DNA of 64,000 nt from Candidatus Accumulibacter cognatus (GCA_013414765.1 CP058708.1:1917553-1981552); one strand, 5' to 3'; shown: positions 18,532-27,366, counted from the first letter of the stretch. Made by a program: numbers and translations. The notes: generated by a model from the letters alone, not told the origin.

Positions 18532-21279
18532 TCAAGGTGTGGCAAATACCCACTCCCAGAGTGCGCGAACGGCTGCGATGCGGCGGCTGACCGAGCCGCG
18601 TTCGACGCGTGCCCGACGCTTGGCGTTGAGCCGCAGAACGTGTTGCAGGCGGCGAAACTCACGGTAGGCACTCTGCACAGGTTCGGCCAGCTCGACCGGA
18701 ATCAGGCCGATTTCGACGGCAATCCCGAGCAGCGCGATGTTGCCGAGGTTGCCGCAAAGCCGGTCATGGCGATGCGCATGCCCGAGAACCAGATACTGAA
18801 CGATGAACTCCACATCGATCAGGCCGCCACGATCGTGCTTGATGTCGAAGTCTTCTTCGCTGCGCGAAGCGTGCTGGTCAAGCATGCGCTGGCGCATGGC
18901 CAGGACTTCGTCCCGCAGCGTGGCGAGATTGCGCGGCTGGCGCAGAATCTCGATCCGGATGGCCTCGAACTGTGCCCCGACGGCCGGGTCACCGGCGCAG
19001 AAGCGGGCACGCGTCAGCGCCTGGTGCTCCCAGGGCCAGGCGTGTTGCAACTGGTAGTCGCGAAAGGCTGTGATCGGACAGACGAGCATTCCCGAATCAC
19101 CGTTGGGGCGCAGGCGCAGATCGACTTCGAAGAGCATCCCGGCCGGCGTCTGGGACGACATCCAGGTACTCATGCGCTGCCCGAGACGCGCATAGAGTCC
19201 TCCGATGTCGGGTTCCGGATCATCGTGCACATAGACCAGGTCGAGATCCGAGGCGAAGCCGAGTTCCTTGCCGCCGAGCTTGCCATAGGCGATGACCGCG
19301 AAGCGCGGCGGCCGCTCGGGATGCGGATGTCGCTGCCGCAGCTTTTGCCAGCAGAGGTCCAGCGTCGTCTGCACCATGATGTCGGCGAGCTCGCTGAGCC
19401 GGTCGGCGAGGTGTTCGACACTGTGCAGGCCAACGATGTCCTGCGCCAGGAAGTGGAAGACCTGCGCGTGGTGGGTTTCGCGCAGGATGTCCATTTCGCG
19501 CTCGACATCGCCGACATGCTGCGCCAAGCGCATCTGCAGCTCCTGCTGGAAGTGCTGCCAGTTGGTGCGGACGTCGAAGATGCGCGAATCGAGCAGTTCG
19601 TCGAGCAGGATCGGATGACGGGTCAGGTAGTCGGCGGCCCACGCCGAACTGCCGATCAGTTCGCAGAGTTTCATCAAGGCCTGTGGATACTGCTGCAGAA
19701 GGGCCAGGTAGGCGCCGCGACGGCTGATCGTATCGAGAAAATCGAGTCCACGCTGCCAGGTGGCGTCGGGCGTTGCCGTCGCCGCAGCAGCATCGATCAG
19801 GCGCGGGCCGAGCGCGTCGAGACGCTCGCGATTGCTCGCTGGCAGTTGCAGGTAGCGACCGCTCTGACGAAAGCTCTGCAGACGCTGCAGCAGCGCCTGC
19901 GGAGTACGGAAACCCAGATTGGCCAGTCGATCGAGCGAATCGTCAGCCGCAGCTTCCTCCCAGATGCCGGCCAGCGGGTGCCGGCCTTCCTCGGGTTCCG
20001 AAAATACCTGCTCGAAGTGCCGGCCAACAGTCGCGCGGTGTGCGTCGAGCACCGCCATGAAGGCTGGCCAGTCGGCAAACCCCATCGATTCGGCAATCTG
20101 CAGTCGATCGGCGTCGCCAGTCGGCAGTTTGTGCGTCTGGGCGTCACGCACATACTGTAGACGGTGTTCGAGGCGGCGCAGAAATACGTAGGCGGCCGTC
20201 AGTTCTCGCTCACTTTCGGCCGGCAACCACTGACGCTCGGCAAGCAGCGCCAGGACCTGCAAGGTCGGCCGGATCTGCAGGGCCGGCTCGCGGCCGCCGC
20301 GGATCAGCTGGAAGACCTGCGCCATGAATTCGATCTCGCGAATGCCGCCAGGTCCCAGTTTGATGTGCTCGGCCATGTCCTTCCTGGCCACTTCGCGACG
20401 AATCTGAGCATGCAGATCGCGCATCGCGTTGATGGCGCCAAAGTCGAGGTATTTGCGGAAGACGAAGGGGCGTACGCTGTCGTACAGTGCCTGATGCCAT
20501 TCCGGTTGCAGATTGACTCCCTCATTCATGACCCTGGCCTTGATCCAGGCGTAACGTTCCCATTCGCGGCCTTGCGTGATGAAATAGTTTTCGAGCGAGC
20601 CGAGCGAACCCACCAGTGGCCCGGAGTCGCCGTTGGGTCGCAGGCGCATGTCGACGCGAAAGACCTGTCCGTCGGCGGTACAGTCGCCGAGCGCAGCGAT
20701 CAGGCGCTTGCCAAGGCGCAGGAAGAAATCGTAGTTGTCGATGTGTCGGCGACCGCCTGCCGTCTGCCCCTCCTCGGGATAGACGAAGATGTAATCGACG
20801 TCGGATGAGACATTCAGCTCGCGTCCACCCAGCTTGCCCATGCCGATGATCAGCAGCCGCTGGGCCTGACCACGGCTGTCGAGCGGTTCGCCGAACTGCT
20901 CGCACAATTGCCGATGCAGGAAGTCGAGCGCGAAATTGGTGGCGACATCAGCGAACTGGGTCATGCCTTCGACGACTTCGCTCAACGGCGCCGCGCCACC
21001 GAGGTCACGAACGATCAGCGTGGCCATCACGCGCTGGCGCAACTGGCGCAGGACGCGCTGCAGGCCCTCCTCGCTGCTCGGCACGGCGGCGGCAAGAAAG
21101 TCGCCCATCTGTCGGGCGGTGAGTGGCGACGAGGCGTGTTCCATGAGCCAGGAGGCGATCTCCGGGCGGGCAGCGAGCAGATCGCGCAGATAGCGGCTGT
21201 GCCTCTGTGCGGCCGGCCAAAGGGTTGCCGCTGTGTTGGCGCAGAGGGGATTGAGGGTGGTGTCCAATTCGTCTCTCAC
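18532..21279 (-). CDS. glnE: Bifunctional glutamine synthetase adenylyltransferase/deadenylase GlnE
   Basis: 915 residues, GTG start at 21279. It has two nucleotidyltransferase domains with GMGKLGGRELNVSSDVDYIF in the N-terminal half and AYGKLGGKELGFASDLDLVY in the C-terminal half, each followed by a DxRLRPNGDSG motif (VDMRLRPNGDSG, VDLRLRPNGDSG). GlnE adds AMP to, or removes it from, glutamine synthetase in response to PII and glutamine, so it sets nitrogen assimilation. Length and domain order are normal. Its upstream side originally faced yhdP; that intergenic DNA is now split by the 9.8-kb island. Confidence 0.97.
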   Translation of the reverse strand: MRDELDTTLNPLCANTAATLWPAAQRHSRYLRDLLAARPEIASWLMEHASSPLTARQMGDFLAAAVPSSEEGLQRVLRQLRQRVMATLIVRDLGGAAPLSEVVEGMTQFADVATNFALDFLHRQLCEQFGEPLDSRGQAQRLLIIGMGKLGGRELNVSSDVDYIFVYPEEGQTAGGRRHIDNYDFFLRLGKRLIAALGDCTADGQVFRVDMRLRPNGDSGPLVGSLGSLENYFITQGREWERYAWIKARVMNEGVNLQPEWHQALYDSVRPFVFRKYLDFGAINAMRDLHAQIRREVARKDMAEHIKLGPGGIREIEFMAQVFQLIRGGREPALQIRPTLQVLALLAERQWLPAESERELTAAYVFLRRLEHRLQYVRDAQTHKLPTGDADRLQIAESMGFADWPAFMAVLDAHRATVGRHFEQVFSEPEEGRHPLAGIWEEAAADDSLDRLANLGFRTPQALLQRLQSFRQSGRYLQLPASNRERLDALGPRLIDAAAATATPDATWQRGLDFLDTISRRGAYLALLQQYPQALMKLCELIGSSAWAADYLTRHPILLDELLDSRIFDVRTNWQHFQQELQMRLAQHVGDVEREMDILRETHHAQVFHFLAQDIVGLHSVEHLADRLSELADIMVQTTLDLCWQKLRQRHPHPERPPRFAVIAYGKLGGKELGFASDLDLVYVHDDPEPDIGGLYARLGQRMSTWMSSQTPAGMLFEVDLRLRPNGDSGMLVCPITAFRDYQLQHAWPWEHQALTRARFCAGDPAVGAQFEAIRIEILRQPRNLATLRDEVLAMRQRMLDQHASRSEEDFDIKHDRGGLIDVEFIVQYLVLGHAHRHDRLCGNLGNIALLGIAVEIGLIPVELAEPVQSAYREFRRLQHVLRLNAKRRARVERGSVSRRIAAVRALWEWVFATP

Positions 21280-21298
21280 AGAAGGGTTTTCCGGAACG

Positions 21299-21413
21299 GA
21301 TCAGGGGCCGGCAAAGCCGCTACAATCAGGGGGTGGGTCTGACCAGATACTCCGACATTCTAGTCATGCCTACCGACTGTTGGCAAAAGTCTCCCTGCGC
21401 TGGCCACCTCTGA
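21299..21413 (+). repeat. Left boundary repeat of island (copy of glnE-yhdP intergenic DNA)
   Basis: About 115 bp, roughly 90 % identical to 31090-31202. It begins GATCAGGGGCCGGCAAAGCC and ends GGCCACCTCTGA. It starts 20 bp upstream of glnE. The right copy ends at the yhdP start codon. It contains TACAAT (21321-21326), equivalent to a possible yhdP -10 box in the right copy. Confidence 0.85.
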
Positions 21414-21430
21414 AAAAGCCGTGCCGCCTC

Positions 21431-21463
21431 TTGACGGTGACCACTTTGAAGACTATGGTCACC
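21431..21463 (+). promoter_or_regulatory. Promoter with overlapping inverted-repeat operator for the TA operon
   Basis: TTGACG (21431-21436) and TATGGT (21454-21459) form a sigma-70 promoter with 17-bp spacing. The inverted repeat GGTGACC (21436-21442) / GGTCACC (21457-21463) overlaps both boxes. Such a site is expected for autorepression by an antitoxin dimer. Confidence 0.65.
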
Positions 21464-21490
21464 AATATGGTTAATCGATTGGACTGTACC

Positions 21491-21721
21491 ATGCCGACAA
21501 TTCAAGCTTCCGAATTCAAAGCCAAGTGCCTTGCCTTGATGGACGAGGTCGCCAGCAAGGGCGAAATCTGGGTCGTGACAAAGAACGGCCGCCCGATCGC
21601 CGAGTTGCATCCGTACCGCGGTGGACGTTCCACCTCACCCTTCGGCTTGCACCCCAAACTCGAAATATCCGGCGACATTGTCGAACCGCTCGATGAGGTC
21701 GAATGGAAGGCGCTGGCGTGA
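21491..21721 (+). CDS. Type II antitoxin, Phd/YefM family
   Basis: 76 residues starting MPTIQASEFKAKCLALMDEV, the typical Phd/YefM fold, in which an N-terminal DNA-binding sheet/helix begins with an xxxxASEFKAxCL motif. TKNGRPIAELHP follows, then a C-terminal toxin-binding tail with DEVEW. It should neutralise the PIN toxin encoded next and repress the operon at the operator just upstream. The start is at 21491; ATGs further upstream lie in the promoter. Its stop overlaps the toxin GTG by 4 bp, giving translational coupling. Confidence 0.88.
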   Translation: MPTIQASEFKAKCLALMDEVASKGEIWVVTKNGRPIAELHPYRGGRSTSPFGLHPKLEISGDIVEPLDEVEWKALA

Positions 21722-22119
21722 TCGTTCTCGACACCCACGCCCTGCTCTGGATGGATCGGGATGACCCGGCTCTCGGCCCGTTCGCGCGGTGCCTGATCGA
21801 AGATGTCTGGCGCGCAGGTCAAGTCGCCGTGAGTGCCATCAGCTTTTGGGAGGCGGCCATGCTCGCGCAGCGCGGGCGTATCGTGCTGCCCCTTCCAGCG
21901 ACAGAATGGCGTTCCGAGCTGCTACAGGCCGGCCTTCGGGAATTCGCGCTGGATGGCCGCATCGGCATCCTCGCCACCCAACTGGAAAACATGCACCGTG
22001 ACCCCGCCGACCGTTTCATCGTGGCTACTTCGTTGCAACACCAGGCAACGCTGATCACAGCCGACGTGAGCATACTGGCGTGGGCATCGCATTTGCCGCG
22101 ACAGGATGCGCGCTTGTGA
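21718..22119 (+). CDS. Type II toxin, PIN-domain VapC-like ribonuclease
   Basis: 133 residues from the GTG at 21718. VIVLDTHALLW carries the first PIN acidic residue (Asp5), SAISFWEAAML the conserved Glu, and DPADRFIVATS with LITAD the remaining acidic cluster. VapC toxins cleave RNA, often tRNA or rRNA, in a Mg-dependent way. Paired by a GTGA overlap with the Phd-like antitoxin. All catalytic acids appear present, so the pair is probably functional. It sits just inside the left edge of the island. Confidence 0.9.
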   Translation: MIVLDTHALLWMDRDDPALGPFARCLIEDVWRAGQVAVSAISFWEAAMLAQRGRIVLPLPATEWRSELLQAGLREFALDGRIGILATQLENMHRDPADRFIVATSLQHQATLITADVSILAWASHLPRQDARL

Positions 22120-22212
22120 CGACCGGAGCACATCCTTCTCGCAGCGACCGCTGTGCCAAGCCGGTCGTCTCAGGGGATGGAGGGAAGCACCGGAGGAAGC
22201 GATCCACCATTG

Positions 22213-22724
22213 AGCCGCATGCAACGTCTGGGCGCTGCTGCTCGTGCCGATCGATGAGTTTTTTCCGCTCGTCTGTCCACACTACGGCGGCGAGATGCGA
22301 ATCATCGCCTTCATCACCGACGCCGGTGCCGTCCGCGAGATCCTGAGCCATCTGGGCGAACCGACCTCGCCGCCACGTCTGATGAAAGCCCCTGCGCCCC
22401 CGCTCTGGGAGAGGCAGGGCGCCACTCTGGGCGAGGACGAATCGCAGCCCCAATCGGCGCCGAAGTACGAATTCGACCGGCGCATTGCCGGGTAGGTGCC
22501 AATGCGCAAGGGTCCAGACTGAAGCAAGACGAGTGGTCATCGCTCGTGCTGGGAGGACTCATGCCTGTGGCCATCCGCCCGGCCGGGCGGATGGCCACAG
22601 GCACTGAGCGGGGCCGGATTCGCATGACTTTTCAGAGGCTTCCGGGTCCAAATGCGAGGTTGACGCTGCTTGATGAAGGCTCATATACTTTCAATCTGTC
22701 GGTGTCGTTGGATTTCCTATCCTT
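22213..22724 (+). mobile_element. IS91-family 3' end, left copy (transposase C-terminus plus terminal region)
   Basis: An open frame without a proper start, 22213-22495, reads ACNVWALLLVPIDEFFPLVC then MRIIAFITDAG, LSHLGEPTSPPR and PPLWE, ending YEFDRRIAG and stop. This is the C-terminal tail of IS91-type (HUH/Y2) transposases; the catalytic HUH and Tyr parts are absent. The 3' non-coding part carries a 42-bp perfect palindrome. Positions 22300-22724 are repeated almost exactly at 30668-31087, in the same orientation. Confidence 0.8.
22562..22603. repeat. 42-bp perfect palindrome in IS91-type end, left copy
   Basis: Two 21-bp arms with no spacer: TGCCTGTGGCCATCCGCCCG plus G, followed directly by the exact reverse complement. 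It lies 67 bp after the transposase-tail stop. Hairpins near the ends are a feature of IS91-type rolling-circle elements. Confidence 0.9.
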
Positions 22725-22839
22725 GCTTTGACGACGTCGCCGCGGAGACGACTGGAAGCTCTACGGAAGAGACGGAACAGGCTTCACCGGCCGATAGCCA
22801 GCTGCCATAGATCTTGCCGTTCGGGGAGGAATCATTTCT

Positions 22840-24840
22840 TTGTTAAAGATCAGCGGGGTGCTTGTCGTCTGCTGGTTGATGTTGGCCGGCTGCATGCCGC
22901 AGCGCGCCCAGGTCACGATGCTGCAAGCGCCTGAGATTGCGGCGGCAGCCGCCTACAAGTCGATTTCGGTGGCCCGTTTTTCCGGGCAGTATGGCGATAG
23001 CGTGGCGCTGGCCATGGAAAGCGAGATGATCAACGCGCGTGTTCAGGACAAGCCCGTTTACCGCTCGGTGAGCCGCGCACCCGAGGGGCGCTCGCTCGCT
23101 GGCGACAACCGCTCTTTAGCCAGTACAGCGCGTTCCCAGGGAAGCGAAGCGATTCTTGTCGGTGAGGTGATTCTGGCTAACGTCCAGGATCGACGCAGCA
23201 GCACGACGCAGTTCATCTGCGATCAAGCGGCCAACCCGAAGAAACTTGTCAGCAAGTGCGTTTCTGGTCGCAACGTCACCGTTCCTTGTCTTTCCCGTAG
23301 CGCCAGCATGCAGGTTCAAGTCCGGCTGATCGATGCGAAAACCGGCAACACCGTTTTCAGTCAGGCGATTGCCAAAGACGCCAGCAGCGAGGCCTGCGGT
23401 AACGACTCGCCGGCGGATGGCGGCGTGCTGCTAGGCAAAGCGCAGGCGGCGGTTGTCGACGAAGTCATGCGCAAAATTGTTCCCCACGAGCGCCGCATGG
23501 CGATTTCGCTGATGGACCCCGATGACCAGATTCGCTCGCCGGCCAACAAGGAGCGCTTTGCCGGCGCGATCAAGTTCGCCACTGGCGGACGCATGGACCG
23601 TGCCTGCGAGATGCTGCGTGAAGTTTATGAGCAAGAGAGAGAATCGGTAGCGCTCAACTATGACCTTGGCGTTTGCGAGGAGGCGGCGGGGGCTTTCTGG
23701 AAGGCGAACGAGCACTACCGGATCGCCGACCGCCTGACCAATGCGCCAAACACCCTGATTACCGCCGCGTTGGCGCGCAACGAGCAGAACATCAAGAAAG
23801 CGGGGGCGATGGCCAACGTGCGCTCGGACCTCTTGAAAACCGACCGCATTGAGGCCGGCGCTGCGCCGCAAACGATCAACCAGCCCGGCTCTCGGCCATT
23901 TGTTCAGCAGCCTCCGCCGAGGCCGCCGACGAACATCAGTCCCGATGATCTTTTTATCGGCCAGCGCAGCGCCTTGGTGATTGGCAACGCGAAGTACCGG
24001 CGCGGCGCGCTGCAAAACCCCGTCAACGACGCGCGCGCCATGACTGCCGAGTTGCGGAAAGCGGGCTTCCAGGTCATCGCCGTCGAAGACGCCGGGCTCG
24101 ACCGCCTCCAGGCGGCGATCGACGAGTTCGGCAGAGCGATCAAACCTGGCGGCGCGGCTCTAGTTTTTTACGCCGGACACGGCATGCAGGTCGGCGGTGA
24201 AAACTACCTGATCCCCGTGGACGCCGACCTCAAGCGAGAGACCGACGTGCAGGCGAAGACACTCAATTTGGCGGCGATTCTCAGAAAACTCGAAGACTCG
24301 CAATCGCGGGTCAATGTTGTCATCCTGGACGCCTGCCGTGATAACCCATTTGCGCGATCGTGGCGTTCAGCGGGCAGAGGGGGTCTTGCCTCGATCGACG
24401 CGCCGACCGGGACAGTCATCGCTTTCGCCACGGCGCCAGGCAAGACAGCCGAGGACGGCGCTGGCAGCAACGGCCTATTCACGACGCATCTGTTGCGACA
24501 AATCAGAATCCCCAATCAGAAGATCGAGGACGTCCTCAAGAACACTCGCAAGGGCGTCGCCGCAGATTCCCGCAACGAGCAGATTCCATGGGATTCTTCG
24601 TCGCTGACCGGCGACTTCTATTTCAAGGTCAGCAACTCTGCCATGAGCCCCAAGCCTGCTATTGTGGCAGCGGAAGAAGCTCCCGCAGAAGCCGCGACGC
24701 TGGCTAGGAGAAACCTGACCGTCAATGATCAACAAGCCGTGACTCACGACAATCCGCCAGCACAAGCCGCTTCTTCTGACGGGGGTTCGCTCGGTGGCTT
24801 GTTCAACTCGCTCAAGGGGCTTTTTCGGCCGATCGATTGA
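22840..24840 (+). CDS. Caspase-like lipoprotein with CsgG/LpoB-like N-terminal region
   Basis: 666 residues. TTG start with strong GGGGAGGA site 9 bp upstream. A lipoprotein signal ends LMLAGC (Cys18). Residues about 38-180 (YKSISVARFSG, SEAILVGEV, VRLIDAKTGNTVFSQ) resemble the CsgG/LpoB fold; about 240-310 is TPR-like (MLREVYEQE, VALNYDLGVCEEAAG). A Pro-rich linker leads to a C14 caspase p20 domain (376-590) with ALVIGNAKY, catalytic His447 in FYAGHGMQ and Cys499 in VILDACRDNPF. It should be exported and lipid-anchored; substrates are unknown. A lipoprotein gene at 26237 was probably its operon partner before the ISAzo13 insertion. Confidence 0.88.
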   Translation: MLKISGVLVVCWLMLAGCMPQRAQVTMLQAPEIAAAAAYKSISVARFSGQYGDSVALAMESEMINARVQDKPVYRSVSRAPEGRSLAGDNRSLASTARSQGSEAILVGEVILANVQDRRSSTTQFICDQAANPKKLVSKCVSGRNVTVPCLSRSASMQVQVRLIDAKTGNTVFSQAIAKDASSEACGNDSPADGGVLLGKAQAAVVDEVMRKIVPHERRMAISLMDPDDQIRSPANKERFAGAIKFATGGRMDRACEMLREVYEQERESVALNYDLGVCEEAAGAFWKANEHYRIADRLTNAPNTLITAALARNEQNIKKAGAMANVRSDLLKTDRIEAGAAPQTINQPGSRPFVQQPPPRPPTNISPDDLFIGQRSALVIGNAKYRRGALQNPVNDARAMTAELRKAGFQVIAVEDAGLDRLQAAIDEFGRAIKPGGAALVFYAGHGMQVGGENYLIPVDADLKRETDVQAKTLNLAAILRKLEDSQSRVNVVILDACRDNPFARSWRSAGRGGLASIDAPTGTVIAFATAPGKTAEDGAGSNGLFTTHLLRQIRIPNQKIEDVLKNTRKGVAADSRNEQIPWDSSSLTGDFYFKVSNSAMSPKPAIVAAEEAPAEAATLARRNLTVNDQQAVTHDNPPAQAASSDGGSLGGLFNSLKGLFRPID

Positions 24841-24937
24841 TCCTCCCCTCGGGCGATTCAACTTAGGTGATTTCCTCATTTTTCTATACCTTTGTGTGCG
24901 ATACTTAGAGTAGATTCTGAGTGGAGGGATGTTAGGG

Positions 24938-25516
24938 ATGAAGCTCGGTACTGATGAAGGAAGTCACGTTCGTCTCGAGGCCAGTCACCTGGAAGATATC
25001 CAACTTGCTTCGAGCAAGATGACGGGTGCGGACCGCCGGGCGTTTCAGGCGGAGATGGCGTTGAAGTACTGTGGCGGCAATCCTCGACGCGCGGAGGACG
25101 TCTTCGGATGGAGCCGGAAGGCGGCGCAGCTTGGCTTGCACGAGAAGCGTAGCGGGATGGTTTGTTTGGGGCATCACCAGTTCTGCTGCGGAGCCAAATT
25201 GTGGGAAGAGAAGCACCCGGAGGTGGCACAGGCCCTCTGGGCAGTGGCACGCAGCCATTCCCAACAGGATCCGACCTTTCGCCCGACGCTGTCGTTCACC
25301 CGCTTGACGGCCGAGGAAGCGATCAAGCAGTTGCGGGCGCAAGGATTTGCCGAGGACGTGCTGCCCTCCAGGAGCTGCATGTCGGAAGTGTTGAACCGTA
25401 ATGGGTACCGGCTGCGTCCGGTGATCAAGGCCAAACCCCAAAAAAAGTCCCCGAAACCGACGCCATCTTTACCAACATCCAGCGACAGGACCGGGCTTGC
25501 GAAGGCAAAGCCGTGA
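24938..25516 (+). CDS. ISAzo13-family transposase, upstream frame
   Basis: Encodes the N-terminal DNA-binding part: MKLGTDEGSHVRLEASHLED, MTGADRRAFQAEMALKYCGG, a helix-turn-helix around NPRRAEDVFGWSRKAAQLGL, and NRNGYRLRPVIKAKPQKK. The ATG at 24938 is preceded by GGAGGG at a good distance; an ATG at 24929 touches that site. At 25441-25447 the slippery heptamer A AAA AAG lies in the correct phase for -1 slippage, after which the frame stays open to 26169. The fused product would be about 410 residues, a normal length for the family. Codons after 25447 in this frame are not protein-like. Confidence 0.85.
   Translation: MKLGTDEGSHVRLEASHLEDIQLASSKMTGADRRAFQAEMALKYCGGNPRRAEDVFGWSRKAAQLGLHEKRSGMVCLGHHQFCCGAKLWEEKHPEVAQALWAVARSHSQQDPTFRPTLSFTRLTAEEAIKQLRAQGFAEDVLPSRSCMSEVLNRNGYRLRPVIKAKPQKKSPKPTPSLPTSSDRTGLAKAKP
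25441..25447 (+). promoter_or_regulatory. Programmed -1 frameshift site A AAA AAG
   Basis: Seven-base slippery heptamer in the X XXY YYZ phase relative to the upstream frame (codons CAA AAA AAG). Slippage by -1 continues as GTC CCC GAA ACC, which reads VPETDAIFTNIQ, the family-like continuation. Confidence 0.75.
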
Positions 25517-26169
25517 TGCGCTTGAGCATCGACTGCAAGGCGACGGTGAAGATTGGCGAGTACTCGCGAGGCGGCCAGACGCGGGGCGACCCTAAAGCGG
25601 CCGACCACGATATGGGATGCGAGGAAAAACACCCCCCGTTTGGCGTGGTCAACGAAGACAGCGGACAACTGCACCTGTCCTTCGGAAGCTCGGCCAAGAC
25701 CAGCGATTTCCTCGTCGACAGCCTCTACGCCTGGTGGAAGTGTCAATCGCCAAAGGAGCAGGCTCGTGTCACGGACCTGCAGATCAAGACCGATAACGGG
25801 CCGGAGAGCAGCGGCCGACGCACCCAAGTCCTCAAGCGAATGGTCGAGTTTGCCGATCACACCGGCAAGTCCATCCACCTTCTGTACTATCCGCCCTACC
25901 ACAGCAAATACAATCCCGTCGAGCGTTGCTGGGGAATCCTCGAAAAGCACTGGAACGGCGCCAAACTGACCGATACGCAAACGATGCTCGAGTGGGCCAA
26001 GAGCATGACCTGGAAAGGGCTTCATCCCATCGTCGAGTTGAGCCGCACAGCCTATCAGAAAGGAGTTTCCCTCGGCAAAGACGCCATGCAAGCTGTCGAA
26101 TCCAGACTGGAACGAAACCCGCTTCTACCCAAGTGGGACATCTTGATCCGACCGGCTTGCTTGGTATAA
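25513..26169 (+). CDS. ISAzo13-family transposase, downstream (catalytic) frame
   Basis: The catalytic DDE domain: LSIDCKATVKIGEYSRGG (first Asp), LQIKTDNGPESSGRRTQ (second Asp) and YPPYHSKYNPVERCWGILEK (Glu), all three present. The frame is open from the slippery site at 25447, so this is the C-terminal half of a fusion transposase. An ATG at 25513 could also allow separate translation. With both halves and ends present the element may still be active. Confidence 0.88.
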   Translation: MMRLSIDCKATVKIGEYSRGGQTRGDPKAADHDMGCEEKHPPFGVVNEDSGQLHLSFGSSAKTSDFLVDSLYAWWKCQSPKEQARVTDLQIKTDNGPESSGRRTQVLKRMVEFADHTGKSIHLLYYPPYHSKYNPVERCWGILEKHWNGAKLTDTQTMLEWAKSMTWKGLHPIVELSRTAYQKGVSLGKDAMQAVESRLERNPLLPKWDILIRPACLV

Positions 26170-26236
26170 GGATTTGCGGAGATCACCTTAACTCTGGACC
26201 GCCATTTTTTGGCGGGTAGTCGAGAAAGGTCTCGTT

Positions 26237-27160
26237 GTGATCAGGAAGAGTTTGCGTCTGACCGCCTTGCTGTCGATGTTGTTGGCAGTGGTCGCGTGCG
26301 CACCGGCGCTAACGTTTAACTTGGGCACCCGCGACGAGATCATCGATACGCTGCAAAGTGGCAGCATCCGGCTCGAATGCACACTCCCTTGCGCATGGAC
26401 TTGGGGCAACGAGCGGGCACGTCTGCGCACGCTTGACGCCAGCGGCAACTGGGAAAGCCTGGCCATCGAAGTCGCGCAAATCGGGTACCAGAAGGACCTC
26501 GCGTATTACTACCTGGGTCGTGCCGCCGAAGGGCTCGGCCATCGCGACGCCGCTCGGCGCTATTACTACGAAAGTTACGCGCTGGCCACTGGCAGCCAAT
26601 CTGGCCCAAAATGTCGTAGCGTTGCTGACGACTGCAACGGTGTCGACTTACTGGCGATTTTGCCGATGAAGCTCAACCCGCCGGGAGCGGCAAATTCATC
26701 AGCACTGAAACCCGGCGTGCCGACAACAGTCGTTACCACGACAAAAAACGAGAATATGGCAATATCAAAATACATTTCCAGAAAAGCTTCTGCGACTGGC
26801 TCAACAGAGTACGAGGAAGCTCGCACTGTTGTTACCGGCGCGAGAGATGACGAAGGTGCATTTGGACTGGCGGTGACGTACACGCTTGAAAGAGGAAATT
26901 CGTCTGACTTTTACCTCGCCGCTTTCGTTAGTAGGAAAGGGAAGTTGGAACTTCTCGGGGACGCACAAGTGGGCAACAGATGTAGCAGATTCGTTACTCT
27001 GAGAAAAATTGAGGGTTCAACGATTAGTCTTGATTTTGAAGAACATTCACAACAAGACGCTTGTTGTTGCCCGAGTCGGAAAGGGACGACACAATTCATA
27101 CTTTCTGGGAATGGCGAGAAAAAAGCCTTGAGGGAAGTACGCAAAACCTATTTCAAGTAG
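26237..27160 (+). CDS. Putative lipoprotein of unknown function
   Basis: 307 residues, GTG start after AGAAAGG. Signal peptide with lipobox AVVAC (Cys21). About residues 48-120 contain TPR-like helices (DLAYYYLGRAAEGLGHRDAA followed by RRYYYESYALA). The second half (about 160-307) is Ser/Thr-rich and beta-like, with a CCC cluster near residue 276. The second half and the following 80 bp are visibly poorer in GC than the first. I do not recognise the family. Removing the ISAzo13 insertion would place it about 67 bp after the caspase lipoprotein gene, so the two probably formed one operon. Confidence 0.75.
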   Translation: MIRKSLRLTALLSMLLAVVACAPALTFNLGTRDEIIDTLQSGSIRLECTLPCAWTWGNERARLRTLDASGNWESLAIEVAQIGYQKDLAYYYLGRAAEGLGHRDAARRYYYESYALATGSQSGPKCRSVADDCNGVDLLAILPMKLNPPGAANSSALKPGVPTTVVTTTKNENMAISKYISRKASATGSTEYEEARTVVTGARDDEGAFGLAVTYTLERGNSSDFYLAAFVSRKGKLELLGDAQVGNRCSRFVTLRKIEGSTISLDFEEHSQQDACCCPSRKGTTQFILSGNGEKKALREVRKTYFK

Positions 27161-27366
27161 TTTGGTTGGGCGTTTTTTAGTATATTGGCATACTCTCGGA
27201 AATTCTATCCCACAGGCTGATATTCCTGGTGATTGGCGAGCACTCCCTCATTTCCCACCCTTCCTCATGCCGCAGGCGCAATTTGCCCTAGCAGCCTGTC
27301 GGACTTTACCCTTGCCGCCCGCTGAATATGCTACAATCATAGCCGTTCCAGGAACGGAGGTCCGGC

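Larger units (their letters stand above)
24863..26190 (+). mobile_element. ISAzo13-family insertion sequence
   Basis: About 1.33 kb. Left end TTAGGTGATTTCCTCATT (24863 on) and the reverse complement of the right end, TAAGGTGATCTCCGCAAAT (ending about 26190), match at roughly three quarters of positions and form the terminal repeats. Inside are two overlapping frames joined by a -1 frameshift signal. The element lies between the caspase gene and the lipoprotein gene. The exact ends and target duplication are uncertain by a few bases. Confidence 0.8.

Noticed and set aside
18640-20160. Open frame of 506 codons antisense to glnE
   Set aside because: Composition is that of a shadow frame; glnE motifs on the other strand are complete.
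22546-22731. 61-codon frame over the left IS91 end
   Set aside because: It is the duplicate of the false yhdP extension and spans the palindrome.
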